DNA of 64,000 bases from JAHBVL01 sp963712055 (GTDB taxonomy: Bacteria > Chloroflexota > Chloroflexia > Thermomicrobiales > UBA6265), in the NCBI GenBank assembly GCA_963712055.1, contig CAVQGN010000004.1:310001-374000 (forward strand), written 5' to 3'. Within the stretch, counting starts at the first letter, position 1, and each line of letters opens with the position of its first letter. The position numbers were made by a program, and so were the translations under genes. Of the stretch, positions 44,498 through 54,273 are shown one piece after another. The notes under the pieces are model-generated. The model ran no database searches, was not told the DNA's origin, and was given only the letters and a program-made list of their open reading frames with translations.

Positions 44498-45724
44498 TTA
44501 ACCGATCCCGCGTTCGAGCATCTCGCCCTTGACGATCTCGCCGAGGATTGAGATGCCTTGCTCGATCTGTTGCTCGTCAGTGAAGGAAAAGGACAACCGA
44601 ATGGTGTTGTGGTGATCATCGCCTGAGAAGCAGGTCGAGCCTGGAAGATATTCAACTCCAAGTTCCCGGGCGTGTGGCAGCAGTTCGGTCGCGTTGACCC
44701 CCTCCGGGAGGGTGAGCCAGACGAAGTAGCCGCCATCCGGATTGGACCACGACGATCCCTCCGGCATGAACTTGGAAAGCGCTGCCACCATGGCGTCTTT
44801 CCTTGCCCCGTAAAGTTGTCGGATCGTTTGGACATGATTCTCGAGATGCTGTGGCAGCCACTCAGCGGCGACATACGAACCAAAAATGTTGGTTCCGCCA
44901 TCGGTTTTCAGTACATCAAGTCGACGCAGAATGGCTGCAGGTCCGAGCAACCAGCCGAGCCGCATCCCGGCTCCCATTGTTTTCGACAAGGTCGAGATAT
45001 AGATCGTCGATTCGAAGTCGTCCATCGCGTAGATTGTCGGAACAGGTTCGCCGACGAAGCGAAGATCGTGGTAGGCGTCATCCTCGAGGATCGGGGTTCC
45101 GGATTTCTGCGCGACGGCCAGGATAGCCTGGCGTCGCTCCAGCGGCATCGAAACCCCGGTCGGGTTCTGGTAGTTCGGCATTAGGTAGATGAACTTTGGC
45201 GCTTTGCCGACGCGTTTCAGGTCACTGATCGTTTGTTCGAGCGCAGCCGGGTCCATCCCGTGATCATCCATCTCCACCCCAACGGCTTCTCCCCCGACGT
45301 TTTTCAACGCCCACAGAAAACCCATCCAGGTTGGAGAATCCACGATCACGGTGTCTCCCCAATCGATAAAAAGATCGAGAACGAGCTGAATGGCCTGCGA
45401 CCCGCCGGACGTGACAAGAACCTGCCCAGCGTCGACATCAATCTGTTGGTCGCGTTTGAGTTTGGCGATCAGCGCATCGATGAGAGGAGGGGCGCCTGCC
45501 GTGCTGCCATATTGCAGCGCCCATTTCCCATCACGTTCGAGCGCAGTTCGCGTTGCTTCGATCACGTTTTCTATTGGGAGGGAGCCCGGATCTGGAAAAC
45601 CGTAGATGAAGGAGATCATTTCGGCTGAACGTTTGGGATCGCCAGTGCGCGGTTCCTCTACGCTCCGTCCCCGCTGAGAAAGAAGAGTGAGCATATCGGG
45701 GTTGCCTGTCGACGCTGAAGTCAT
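44498..45724 (-). CDS. PLP-dependent aminotransferase (MocR/LysN/ARO8-like)
   Basis: A 408-residue class I/II aminotransferase. It begins near residue 25 with ISFIYGFPDPGSLP, has the nucleotide-loop SGGSQAIQLV, and YLMPNYQNPTGV. The PLP lysine is in YISTLSKTMGAGMRLGW. Relatives transaminate 2-aminoadipate, branched or aromatic amino acids. ATG 45724 is chosen; the frame before it is not conserved-looking. Confidence 0.9.
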   Translation of the reverse strand: MTSASTGNPDMLTLLSQRGRSVEEPRTGDPKRSAEMISFIYGFPDPGSLPIENVIEATRTALERDGKWALQYGSTAGAPPLIDALIAKLKRDQQIDVDAGQVLVTSGGSQAIQLVLDLFIDWGDTVIVDSPTWMGFLWALKNVGGEAVGVEMDDHGMDPAALEQTISDLKRVGKAPKFIYLMPNYQNPTGVSMPLERRQAILAVAQKSGTPILEDDAYHDLRFVGEPVPTIYAMDDFESTIYISTLSKTMGAGMRLGWLLGPAAILRRLDVLKTDGGTNIFGSYVAAEWLPQHLENHVQTIRQLYGARKDAMVAALSKFMPEGSSWSNPDGGYFVWLTLPEGVNATELLPHARELGVEYLPGSTCFSGDDHHNTIRLSFSFTDEQQIEQGISILGEIVKGEMLERGIG

Positions 45725-45949
45725 ATGAGAAACACTGCTTTCATTATCCGTGCAATCGACCTGTATCCACCGGATTGTACGGGTTCTGTGATAACTGTCG
45801 CAGGATACGGTGACCCGGTTGGAGTCACCGTCCAAGAACTGAAGTGACAGGCGCGGCAAACCGTCGTGGACCGGATGATAAAATCGGCCCTGACGCCTTC
45901 GGTCGACTGATGATCGCAAGCGATTGATTCAACCACTGCAACGAACGGA

Positions 45950-46993
45950 ATGCTGATGACCAACGCGCCAAACGGGCATGCCGATGACCGCGATGTTTTC
46001 GATGTCACCATTGTCGGCGCCGGTCCCACTGGGCTGTTTGCGGCGTTCTATGCCGGAATGCGTCAATTGCGCGCCCAGGTGATTGATTCGCTCGAGGAGC
46101 CCGGTGGCGCGCTGACGGCGATCTATCCGGAGAAGTACATCTACGACATCGCCGGGTTCCCGAAGGTGCTGGCCAAGGACTTCGTCGAGCAGATGGTGAT
46201 TCAGGCGATGCGCCAGAATCCGACGATGCGACTGAAAGAACAGGTCGGCCAGCTCGAGGTGCTCGACGACGGCGTGTTCAAGATTGGCACGAGCAACGGT
46301 GAACGGTACAGTCGGTCTGTGATCATCTGCGGCGGAGTCGGCGCGTTCGAGCCGAAAAAGATCCCGGCTGAAGGTGTTGATGAGCTCGAAGGGCGAGGTG
46401 TTCACTATTTCGCCAAGCGGGTCGAGGATTTTCGTGGCAAGGACGTCGTCATCGTTGGCGGCGGCGACTCGGCTGCCGACTGGGCGATTACCGTCGAACC
46501 AGTGGCGAAAAGCGTGACCCTCATTCACCGATCCAAATTCCGAGCCCACGAAGCGACCATTGCTGAACTCGAGTCATCGACGGTTGATCTGCGGTATCCC
46601 GGCTGCGAGATCGTTTCCGTAAGCGAAGACGAAACAGGCCACCTCGCCAGTGTCACATACAAGAATGCGGAAGGACAGGAATCGACGATCCCAGCCCAGG
46701 AGCTGATCGTGGCGATTGGCTTCGTTGCTGATCTTGGACCGCTCAAAACCTGGGGTTTCGACCTGCAAAAAAACCAGATCATCGTCGACAAGATCACGAT
46801 GGAAACCAATATCCCTGGTGTGTTTGCAGCAGGGGATATCGCATCCTACCCGGCCAAGTTCAAGTTGATTGCCACCGGAGCGGCGGAAGCGGTGACGGCG
46901 ATCAACCATGCCGTCACCCATATCGATCCGTCGGCGCGGCTCGACCCAGGTCATTCGACGAACATTATGGCGGCGCGGGAAACCGCATCCTGA
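45950..46993 (+). CDS. Ferredoxin--NADP+ reductase-like flavoprotein (thioredoxin-reductase fold)
   Basis: A 347-residue flavoprotein. The FAD-binding motif is IVGAGPTGLFAAFYAG and the NADPH motif is IVGGGDSAADWA. GVFAAGDIASYP is near the C-terminus. The active-site CxxC of thioredoxin reductase is absent, which together with the TrxR-like size points to the type-2 ferredoxin-NADP reductase found in Firmicutes and Chlorobi. ATG 45956 is an alternative start. Confidence 0.88.
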   Translation: MLMTNAPNGHADDRDVFDVTIVGAGPTGLFAAFYAGMRQLRAQVIDSLEEPGGALTAIYPEKYIYDIAGFPKVLAKDFVEQMVIQAMRQNPTMRLKEQVGQLEVLDDGVFKIGTSNGERYSRSVIICGGVGAFEPKKIPAEGVDELEGRGVHYFAKRVEDFRGKDVVIVGGGDSAADWAITVEPVAKSVTLIHRSKFRAHEATIAELESSTVDLRYPGCEIVSVSEDETGHLASVTYKNAEGQESTIPAQELIVAIGFVADLGPLKTWGFDLQKNQIIVDKITMETNIPGVFAAGDIASYPAKFKLIATGAAEAVTAINHAVTHIDPSARLDPGHSTNIMAARETAS

Positions 46994-47069
46994 ATCAGCG
47001 CCCTACCAGGTGACCGGCCTGCGCGAACCGGCCTAGCGAGAGCCACAACTGTCTGAGCCGGAGTCACCG

Positions 47070-48275
47070 ATGAATCGTGCACAAATCCTCATTCGGGCGA
47101 TCGCGTCCAGTTTCTTCTGTTTTGGTCTCTTTTTTGGCGGCAGCAGCGCGCTCTGGCCCGACGTGCTCGACGCGTTCGACGTGTCGGAGCGGACCTTTGG
47201 ACTGACCAGTGGCATCAGTCTGGCACTCGCCTTTCCGATCTTGCTGTTCGGCGACCGCCTTACCTACCGGGTCTCAAAATCGACGTTGCTGATCCTTGGA
47301 CTTGGATTGCTGATTGTCGCGGCAGTTGGTCTCGGATTGACGATCGGTCCAGTCATCGTGTTCGTTGGACTCATGCTGGTTCGCGGTGTCGGTATCGCGC
47401 TTGTCGATCTGACCGGCAATGCCCTGGCCATCGATGCAGAGCGTTTGAGTGGAAAGCACCTCATGGGTCCAATCCACGGTGGCTTTAGCGGCGGTGTAAT
47501 TGTGGCAACCTTACTCGCTGCCGCTGTGCTCGGCATGGGCATCGCCTTCAACTGGGTCTATGCCGCTGTTGGTTTGGTACTGGTGGGTGGCATCGTGATG
47601 GCTCTGCCGCTGACGAGGATCGACCTCAGCGATCCACACAGGGAAAAACCCGAGTTTGGATCCCTCGCCGATCTTCGTGATCCAATTGTCGGCAAAGCGG
47701 CGCTTATCGTCGGTATCGCTTTTGCTGGCGAGGTCACGCTCGTCGAATGGAGCGCGCTCTACCTGACCGATGAACGCGGAGCATCGGGAAGTGTGGCTGC
47801 GATTGCGCTGGCGGCATTCAGTCTGGCCATGTTGATCGGACGAACCGGAAACGGGGTGCTGTTGCGCAGGACTGGAGTGAGAAGCTCGTTGATCATCCAG
47901 GGCATCACTGCCATGATCGGCGGTGTGTTGGTGCTGCTCGATGGACCAATCGCCATTGCAATACTTGGCAGTTTCATCGCCGGACTCGGGCTCGCTGGCG
48001 CCGGTCCGACTGCCTTGAGCGTTTCCGGTTTGGCAATGCCCGATCGGGCCGCCGCCGCCGCCGGCATTGCGCTCGCCGGAGGCTACCTCGGTCTGATCGT
48101 ATCGCCGATCATGGGAGGTCTGCTTGCTGGAGCGTTCAACACCCGTGTAACGATGGTCATCGTCGCATTGGCTGGACTGGCGCTGATAGCGACCGCGTCA
48201 CGCTTGCCATCGATCCTTGCTCACACTCCGGTGAATGATTCTGCCAGTTCTCTCGCTTCCCGAAGCCACTTGTGA
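47070..48275 (+). CDS. MFS transporter
   Basis: A 401-residue transporter with about 12 hydrophobic helices. It has FGDRLTYRVSK between helices 2 and 3, typical of the superfamily. GGAG lies a few bases before the ATG. The C-terminal end runs 55 bases over the convergent UroD-family gene. No substrate evidence. Confidence 0.88.
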   Translation: MNRAQILIRAIASSFFCFGLFFGGSSALWPDVLDAFDVSERTFGLTSGISLALAFPILLFGDRLTYRVSKSTLLILGLGLLIVAAVGLGLTIGPVIVFVGLMLVRGVGIALVDLTGNALAIDAERLSGKHLMGPIHGGFSGGVIVATLLAAAVLGMGIAFNWVYAAVGLVLVGGIVMALPLTRIDLSDPHREKPEFGSLADLRDPIVGKAALIVGIAFAGEVTLVEWSALYLTDERGASGSVAAIALAAFSLAMLIGRTGNGVLLRRTGVRSSLIIQGITAMIGGVLVLLDGPIAIAILGSFIAGLGLAGAGPTALSVSGLAMPDRAAAAAGIALAGGYLGLIVSPIMGGLLAGAFNTRVTMVIVALAGLALIATASRLPSILAHTPVNDSASSLASRSHL

Positions 48276-49189
48276 TCCGTGTCGTCTGGAACTGAACACC
48301 CGTTCGCGAGGATAAACCGACTCCCGTTGGTCTGGGCGATGGCATCCTCGGCTTCTTTCTTGATCGCTGCGGTTGGGCCGTTGGATAGCGCTTCGAACTC
48401 GTGCCATCCACCCATGAGGCATTTGCTCGTCTTGGCCCTGGCTTCACGCAGGGAGGGACCGGCGAGCCGATCAGACCAGCTCAGCACGGAGACGGGATAG
48501 TCGAGCACCATGTCGAACATCAGATCCTGGTCGCCGTGGACATGGAGAATGTTGAGCCATCCATTGACAGCGCCGGACAAGGCGATCAGATCGTAGGGTC
48601 GTCCAAATTCGCGGTACGTCTCTTCTGGCATGATCGCCGTTGAGCAACCCTGGATCGCGAAAAAGTAGCCGTCGGCGCCGGCGTTCATAACCGCCGACAT
48701 CTGGACGCGGAGATTGTTGGCGATCGTGTTCAGCGCGCCGTGGACCACCGTCGGGTTGGTTTTCATGTGCTCGAAAAGGAGATCACGAGTTTCGACGAAA
48801 TACATTGCCTCGGCCAGCGGACTGAACGAGGTCATGATGATCGGCGTTTCGTCACCGACGCTCTGGCGCAGAAGTTCGATCGCTTCGATCCGCTGCTGCA
48901 CATACCGCGAGGTGGCTGGATCGATCGGTTCGATTAACAACCAATCATCGATCGATCGGATCGACTTGCGAGGGAATGGATAGGGAATATCCGGCATGAC
49001 CTTGACGATATCGAGATCAAACTCATTCACGAAAAAGTCATAGGTCGCTTCAGCCATCTTTCGTCCAGAACCTTCGGGTTTGAAGTGGTGCCAGAAGCAA
49101 ACCGGAATGCGGTCGACAGGGTCACCCTGCACGGCAGCCATCACCCGTTCGGCTTTGGTCATTCCCATCTGCATGTCATCGAAGTCCAT
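48221..49189 (-). CDS. Uroporphyrinogen decarboxylase (URO-D) superfamily protein
   Basis: A 322-residue TIM-barrel protein of the URO-D superfamily. The start TKAERVMAAVQGDPVDRIPVCFW is typical of the group. GYFFAIQGCS and the NILHVHGDQD region are in place. Heme-pathway UroD has different N-terminal residues, so this may be a methyltransferase-like or accessory member. AGGAG precedes ATG 49189. It is first in a run with an MFS gene and trpS on the same strand. Confidence 0.85.
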   Translation of the reverse strand: MDFDDMQMGMTKAERVMAAVQGDPVDRIPVCFWHHFKPEGSGRKMAEATYDFFVNEFDLDIVKVMPDIPYPFPRKSIRSIDDWLLIEPIDPATSRYVQQRIEAIELLRQSVGDETPIIMTSFSPLAEAMYFVETRDLLFEHMKTNPTVVHGALNTIANNLRVQMSAVMNAGADGYFFAIQGCSTAIMPEETYREFGRPYDLIALSGAVNGWLNILHVHGDQDLMFDMVLDYPVSVLSWSDRLAGPSLREARAKTSKCLMGGWHEFEALSNGPTAAIKKEAEDAIAQTNGSRFILANGCSVPDDTDHKWLREARELAESFTGV

Positions 49190-49311
49190 TGAGGTTCTCC
49201 TTTGTGGATCGAGCGAAGCCAGGCGGGGAAAGCGACGTGGCGAACCCATCGCTTTCGAATCCTAGCATAGGGGCTCTTACGTGCTGACGGGAGGTTGCTC
49301 GAGTGGTTTGG

Positions 49312-50592
49312 CTATGCGACCGGGCTGGATGTTTTTCTCGCTCCCGTCAGCAGGGAAGGGATTCGGGGATAGGCGAGGAAGAGCCAGGCCGCGGAAAAAA
49401 AGTAGCCGAAGACTCCGAAGAGAAAGGCAGCGGTAAACCCATCGGTTGCACCTTGAAGAAAACCGCTGACCGAGGCGGCTATCGCCGACGCCAGGCTCCA
49501 GGTCATCGCGGCAAGACCCGCAAACGCTGTGCGGCGGGTGTCGGGGAGGCGGGTCATCGCTTCGGTGACAAACGTCGCACCGGTTCCATCGGTGACCGAA
49601 AAGTGGAGGAAAAACATCGCAACGACAATCGGTAGACTGGCTGCGCCCAGGGCCAAAGCGATAGCAGTCCCGCCGACAACACGCAAAGCCGCGGCTGTCG
49701 GTATCCGGCCGTGCTTCGCCGCCAGACTCGGGATCAATAGCGCTCCGAATCCCCCGACCAACTGCATGACACCGATTAAGGTGCCGGTTTTCCCAGCCGC
49801 GAGACCGTACGTTTCGTCGAAAAAGAGCGAGAGGTATGGGCGGACGGAGTTATAGCCGATCGCCATACCGAATTCTGGCACCAGCATGAGTACGAAAATG
49901 ACCCAGACCACCCGCCCCACGGGGCGACCGTCATCGGTTGAATGTTCGATTCGGGAGCCACGCGGTCGAACGGCGCTCTTTGGAATGTGCCAATAACAGA
50001 AGGTCTGGACGAGATCTAGGAGGAGGACAAGGATCAGCGCGCCGGCGAACGCTGCTTCCTCACTCCGGCCGGTCCGTTCGAGAATCGCTGGTACCCAGCC
50101 ACCGAGCAATCCACCGATTCCGAACCCGACCGTCAGAATCGCGAACTTGAACGCGAAGATGTGCGCTCGACTTCGTTCCGCCACCGAGCGGGCGAGAATC
50201 GGGTCGCCGAGCACCCAGAAGACATTGCTCGACATCCCGACGAGGAGACAACCGAAAACCGTCAGGATGAACAGGTCCGGAGGTGTTGCGAGAACGATAG
50301 CTATTCCTGCGGCTCCAATGAGCGGACCGATGAGCAGGAGCTGGCGCGAATAGCCGCTCGCTCCGAGTTTGGTAACCGGGATCCCAAAGATAAACAGGGA
50401 AAACGCGACCGCACCCAGCAGAAGCCCGATCTGCCCAGAATCGAAGCCTTTTGCTTTGGCATAGAGCGGGAATGAGACACTGAAAGCCAGGATCCGGATC
50501 GCGAAAAAAAGCCCGCTGGTAAGAAACCATCGGGCTGAGGAGTCAGAATCCTGCCAAGCCTGTTGGTATGAGCCAACCAGCCCCCGGATCAT
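49312..50592 (-). CDS. MFS transporter
   Basis: A 426-residue protein with about 12 hydrophobic helices, a long charged loop in the middle (about 210-225, containing PRGSRIEHSTDDG) and the ERSRAHIFAFK sequence after helix 5. The substrate is unknown. ATG 50592 overlaps the trpS stop region, suggesting coupling; TTG 50598 is an alternative. It is not closely similar to the neighbouring MFS protein. Confidence 0.85.
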   Translation of the reverse strand: MIRGLVGSYQQAWQDSDSSARWFLTSGLFFAIRILAFSVSFPLYAKAKGFDSGQIGLLLGAVAFSLFIFGIPVTKLGASGYSRQLLLIGPLIGAAGIAIVLATPPDLFILTVFGCLLVGMSSNVFWVLGDPILARSVAERSRAHIFAFKFAILTVGFGIGGLLGGWVPAILERTGRSEEAAFAGALILVLLLDLVQTFCYWHIPKSAVRPRGSRIEHSTDDGRPVGRVVWVIFVLMLVPEFGMAIGYNSVRPYLSLFFDETYGLAAGKTGTLIGVMQLVGGFGALLIPSLAAKHGRIPTAAALRVVGGTAIALALGAASLPIVVAMFFLHFSVTDGTGATFVTEAMTRLPDTRRTAFAGLAAMTWSLASAIAASVSGFLQGATDGFTAAFLFGVFGYFFSAAWLFLAYPRIPSLLTGARKTSSPVA

Positions 50593-50594
50593 GC

Positions 50595-51611
50595 TCAATG
50601 GGTGACCTGGTGCTGCGTGAGTCCCATCCGGTCTCGGACGTCGGTCATCTTGGCGGAGGCAATCGCCCGCGCTCGTTCGGCTCCATCATCGAGGACAGCC
50701 CGAGCCACCGACGGATCGGCTTCGAGTTCGGCAAAACGCTCCTGGATCGGGTGCAACGCTTCGACGACTACCTCAGCTAGATCTCCCTTGAGCGCGCCAT
50801 AGCCCTTGCCAGCATAGTCGGCTTCGAGATCGGAAACGGATCGACCTGAAAAGAGCGAGTAGATTGACAGCAGATTGGTGACGGCCGGTTTGTTCGCAGA
50901 AGCCGTGATCTCGGCTCCACTGTCGGTTACGGCGCGTTTGATCTTCTTGCGGATCTGGTCGGGTGGATCAGTCAGCGCAATGTAGCTGCCAGCGCTGGCG
51001 GCACTCTTGCTCATCTTTTTCGTTGGGTCGTCGAGGGCCATGATCCGGGCGCCGTCTTTCTTGATGTCCGGGTGTGGAACGACGAAGGTGTCGCCGTAGC
51101 GGGTGTTGAATCGCTGGGCGATATCCCGGGAGAGCTCGACATGCTGTTTCTGGTCTTCGCCGACAGGTACCAGATCGGTGTCATAGAGGAGGATGTCGGC
51201 GGCCTGGAGCACGGGGTAGTCGAAAAGCGCCGCCGAAACGGATTCGTCCTCGCCACCCGTTTTGTCCTTGAACTGCGTCATCCGACGCAGTTCGCCGAAC
51301 ATCGTCACCGAATTCAGCAACCAGCAGAGTTCCGCATGCTCGCGAACATCACCCTGGACAAAGAGGATCGACTGTTTCGGATCGATCCCGGCGGCCAGCA
51401 GCGTGTTGGCCATGGTGATGGTGTTGTCGCTGAGTTGCTCAGGGGTTGTTGGCAGGGTCAGAGCATGAAGATTGACAATACAAAAGACGTTGTCATACCG
51501 GTCCTGCTGGAGCACCCAGTTGCGGATCGCGCCGAGGAGGTTGCCGATATGGCTCACTCCTGACGGCTGAATACCAGAAAAAACGCGAAGCCGCCGATCG
51601 CCTTGCGGCAT
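50595..51611 (-). CDS. trpS: Tryptophan--tRNA ligase
   Basis: A class I synthetase of 338 residues. The HIGH motif appears as SHIGN (residues about 19-24), KMSKS is intact (KKMSKSAAS), and GEDQKQHVELSRDIAQRFN is the typical Trp-site block. ATG 51611 gives the standard N-terminus MPQGDRRLRVFSGIQPSG; the longer reading adds 18 residues. The MFS start overlaps its stop. Confidence 0.97.
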   Translation of the reverse strand: MPQGDRRLRVFSGIQPSGVSHIGNLLGAIRNWVLQQDRYDNVFCIVNLHALTLPTTPEQLSDNTITMANTLLAAGIDPKQSILFVQGDVREHAELCWLLNSVTMFGELRRMTQFKDKTGGEDESVSAALFDYPVLQAADILLYDTDLVPVGEDQKQHVELSRDIAQRFNTRYGDTFVVPHPDIKKDGARIMALDDPTKKMSKSAASAGSYIALTDPPDQIRKKIKRAVTDSGAEITASANKPAVTNLLSIYSLFSGRSVSDLEADYAGKGYGALKGDLAEVVVEALHPIQERFAELEADPSVARAVLDDGAERARAIASAKMTDVRDRMGLTQHQVTH

Positions 51612-51807
51612 TGTCTGCTGTCCCACACCACACTCCGTTGCACTGAGTCGACCACTGTCGACCACGAATTGCCGATTATACCGGTCGGGCTGACACTTCC
51701 GGGGTTTGCCGAGCTCGGTTTATCGGACAAGTCATCGCGGGTGCTATGATCCGCGCGAACAGTGATACGGACGGTTTCATTTTGCGGCATCGGGAGAGCG
51801 ATTCGAT

Positions 51808-53376
51808 ATGGCGAGACCGGATTACGATGCGATCGTCATCGGCGCGGGCCACAACGGCTTGGTGGCGGCTTGCTATCTGGCCGAAGCGGGTCTGAAAACC
51901 TGCGTGCTGGAACGCTATAGCAAGGTCGGCGGCGCAGCGATCTCGGAAGAATATGTTCCGGGTTACACCTTTTCCACTGGTTCGTATGTGCTTTCGCTGA
52001 TGCCCCGGTTTCTGATCGAGGATCTCCGAATTATGGACGAGGGTCTCGTTTTTCTCGAACGAAATCCTCGCTTTTTCGCGCCGTTCCCCGACGGATCATC
52101 ACTAACCTACTGGAATGATCACGATGAATGGCTGGCGGATATCCGGCGAATCTCGCCGCGTGATGCTGATGCCTATGACCATTACGATGCCTTTCTCGAA
52201 AGGGCCTGCGAGGTCATGGATCGCTACATCCTGCGGCGACCCCCTTCCTGGTCAGAAGTGGCAGCGCAGTTCTCCTCGCCTGAGGATGCGCTCATTTTCC
52301 AGAAGTTCTATCTCGGGTCTGCAGCGGATATAGCCGAATACTTTTTCGAGAGTCCGCAGATGCAGGCGATGGTCGCCGCGTCCGGATTGATCGGGACCTT
52401 TCGCGGACCGCGAGACACAGGGACAGGCTACGTCAAGCTCTTCCATTCGATGGGGATGGCAACCGGACATCGGGGGCGTTGGACCTATGTCAAAGGAGCG
52501 ATGGGCGCGCTGACCCAGGCGCTCCAACGGATTGCCATCCGGCGCGGGGTGGAAATCCGTACCGGGGCTGACGTCGAGCAGATCATTGTCGACGGTGATC
52601 GTGTCACCGGAGTAGCCCTCACGAATGGTGAGGAGGTGGGCGCCAAGGTCGTTCTCTCCAACGCGGATCCCAAGCGAACCTATCTGACGCTGATGGATCA
52701 AGGCGATGTGCCAGCCGATTACCGCAAAGCGATCGAGCGAATCAAGATCGAAAGCCCGGTCATGAAGATCAACATGGCCGTGGAAGAGCTCCCCTGGTTC
52801 ACTGCTCTTGGCAACGATGCCGAAAAGCAACGGCAAGGGAGTACTGGCGGATTGTTCATCGCGCCGTCTATCGACTATATGCAGACAGCGTTCGAGGACG
52901 CTCGGCAAGGGAGTCCATCACGAAAACCATTCATGAATATTCATATGCAGTCTGCGGTCGATCCGTCGGTTGCTCCCCCAGGTAAGCACACAATTTCGAT
53001 CTTCACCCAGTATTTCCCGTACCACCTCGCCGAAGGAGACTGGGAATCGCGCAGGCAGGAGATCGCCGATCATGTGATCGCCGAATTCGCGGAATACGCG
53101 CCCAACATCCCTGATGCGATCGTCGGGATGCAGGTGCTGTCGCCACCAGATCTCGAAGCCCGGTTTGGCCTCACTGGTGGCCATATCTTCCACGGCGAGT
53201 TGGTCCCGGAGCAGGCTTTTGACATGCGCCCGGTGCCTGGATCGAGTTCGTATGAAGGCCCGGTGCGGGGACTTTTTCTCTGTGGTTCGGGAGCGTGGCC
53301 GGGGGGGTGCGTGATGGGTGCTCCCGGTCACAATGCCGCCAAGGAAGTCATTTCGCGATTCAGTGATGTTCGCTAA
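51808..53376 (+). CDS. FAD-dependent oxidoreductase of the phytoene desaturase/PYROXD2 family
   Basis: A 522-residue flavoprotein. The N-terminal FAD motif is VIGAGHNGLVAACYLAEAG, followed by RYSKVGGAA. The C-terminal part ends GAWPGGCVMGAPGHNAAK as in PYROXD2 and NAD(P)/FAD-dependent oxidoreductases. With no carotenoid genes beside it, desaturase activity is unproven. The DppA-like gene follows 21 bases downstream. Confidence 0.88.
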   Translation: MARPDYDAIVIGAGHNGLVAACYLAEAGLKTCVLERYSKVGGAAISEEYVPGYTFSTGSYVLSLMPRFLIEDLRIMDEGLVFLERNPRFFAPFPDGSSLTYWNDHDEWLADIRRISPRDADAYDHYDAFLERACEVMDRYILRRPPSWSEVAAQFSSPEDALIFQKFYLGSAADIAEYFFESPQMQAMVAASGLIGTFRGPRDTGTGYVKLFHSMGMATGHRGRWTYVKGAMGALTQALQRIAIRRGVEIRTGADVEQIIVDGDRVTGVALTNGEEVGAKVVLSNADPKRTYLTLMDQGDVPADYRKAIERIKIESPVMKINMAVEELPWFTALGNDAEKQRQGSTGGLFIAPSIDYMQTAFEDARQGSPSRKPFMNIHMQSAVDPSVAPPGKHTISIFTQYFPYHLAEGDWESRRQEIADHVIAEFAEYAPNIPDAIVGMQVLSPPDLEARFGLTGGHIFHGELVPEQAFDMRPVPGSSSYEGPVRGLFLCGSGAWPGGCVMGAPGHNAAKEVISRFSDVR

Positions 53377-53397
53377 CAGGGGCAAAGGAGATACACG

Positions 53398-54258
53398 GTG
53401 AAGGTCCTCATTTCAGCCGATATGGAAGGCACCTGCGGAGTTGTTTCCTGGGTTCATGTCATGCCACCGGAATACGTTGGCAATTCGGAACCATCGAACC
53501 AGTCGGAGTACGACCGAGCGCGGTTGCGGATGACGCGCGAAGTCAATGCCGCGATCGAAGGAGCACTCGAAGCAGGAGCTGATGAGGTTATCGTCAATGA
53601 CAGTCATGACGGGATGCGCAACCTGATCCCGGAACAACTCCACCCGGACTGTCGATTCATTGCTGGCAACGACAAACCGCTCGGTATGATGCAGGGTGTC
53701 GACCTCGAGGGTGTCGGCGCGGTGTTCTATACCGGGTATCACGCCAAGGCAGGTACTCCCAATGGTCCGCTTGCGCACACCTGGACCGGTTGGCTCAACG
53801 ATGTCCGCATCGACGGACAATCAACTGGCGAGTTCGGGATCAATGCGGTGGTGGCGGGGCATTACGGCGTCCCAGTGGTGCTAGCCACCGGAGATGATCT
53901 CGCGGTCACGCAGGTGAAGGCGCAGTTAGGTGATCAGGTGGTCGCAGTTGCGGTCAAACAGGGACTTTCGACCTTCGCCGCGATCAACGTCCATCCTGAC
54001 AAAGCCTGCGACATGATTCGCAAAGGAGCGAGAACTGCTACGGCCCATGTCGATTCCGCCAAGCCCTACGTATTCAAGCCGGGTTCGACGACGGAACTCG
54101 ATTTCGAGCACCAGACGCGAGCCGATCAAGCGGTTCTGATTCCAGGTGTCGAGCGAGCGGGCGAACGCACGATCGCATTCACTGCCCAGGACGGACTGGA
54201 GTTCATCACGATTTTCCGCGCGGTGATGAAGGCCGCTTCAGTCAGAATGAGTCCATAA
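53398..54258 (+). CDS. M55-family D-aminopeptidase (DppA-like)
   Basis: A 286-residue zinc peptidase. Ligands of the family are visible: Asp8 and Glu10 in SADMEG, His in VNDSHDGM, His in YTGYHAKAG, and GEFGINA downstream. B. subtilis DppA hydrolyses D-Ala-D-Ala. AAAGGAGA precedes the GTG start. It may belong to a short unit with the flavoprotein upstream. Confidence 0.88.
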   Translation: MKVLISADMEGTCGVVSWVHVMPPEYVGNSEPSNQSEYDRARLRMTREVNAAIEGALEAGADEVIVNDSHDGMRNLIPEQLHPDCRFIAGNDKPLGMMQGVDLEGVGAVFYTGYHAKAGTPNGPLAHTWTGWLNDVRIDGQSTGEFGINAVVAGHYGVPVVLATGDDLAVTQVKAQLGDQVVAVAVKQGLSTFAAINVHPDKACDMIRKGARTATAHVDSAKPYVFKPGSTTELDFEHQTRADQAVLIPGVERAGERTIAFTAQDGLEFITIFRAVMKAASVRMSP

Positions 54259-54273
54259 TCGATCTCGGCTTGT

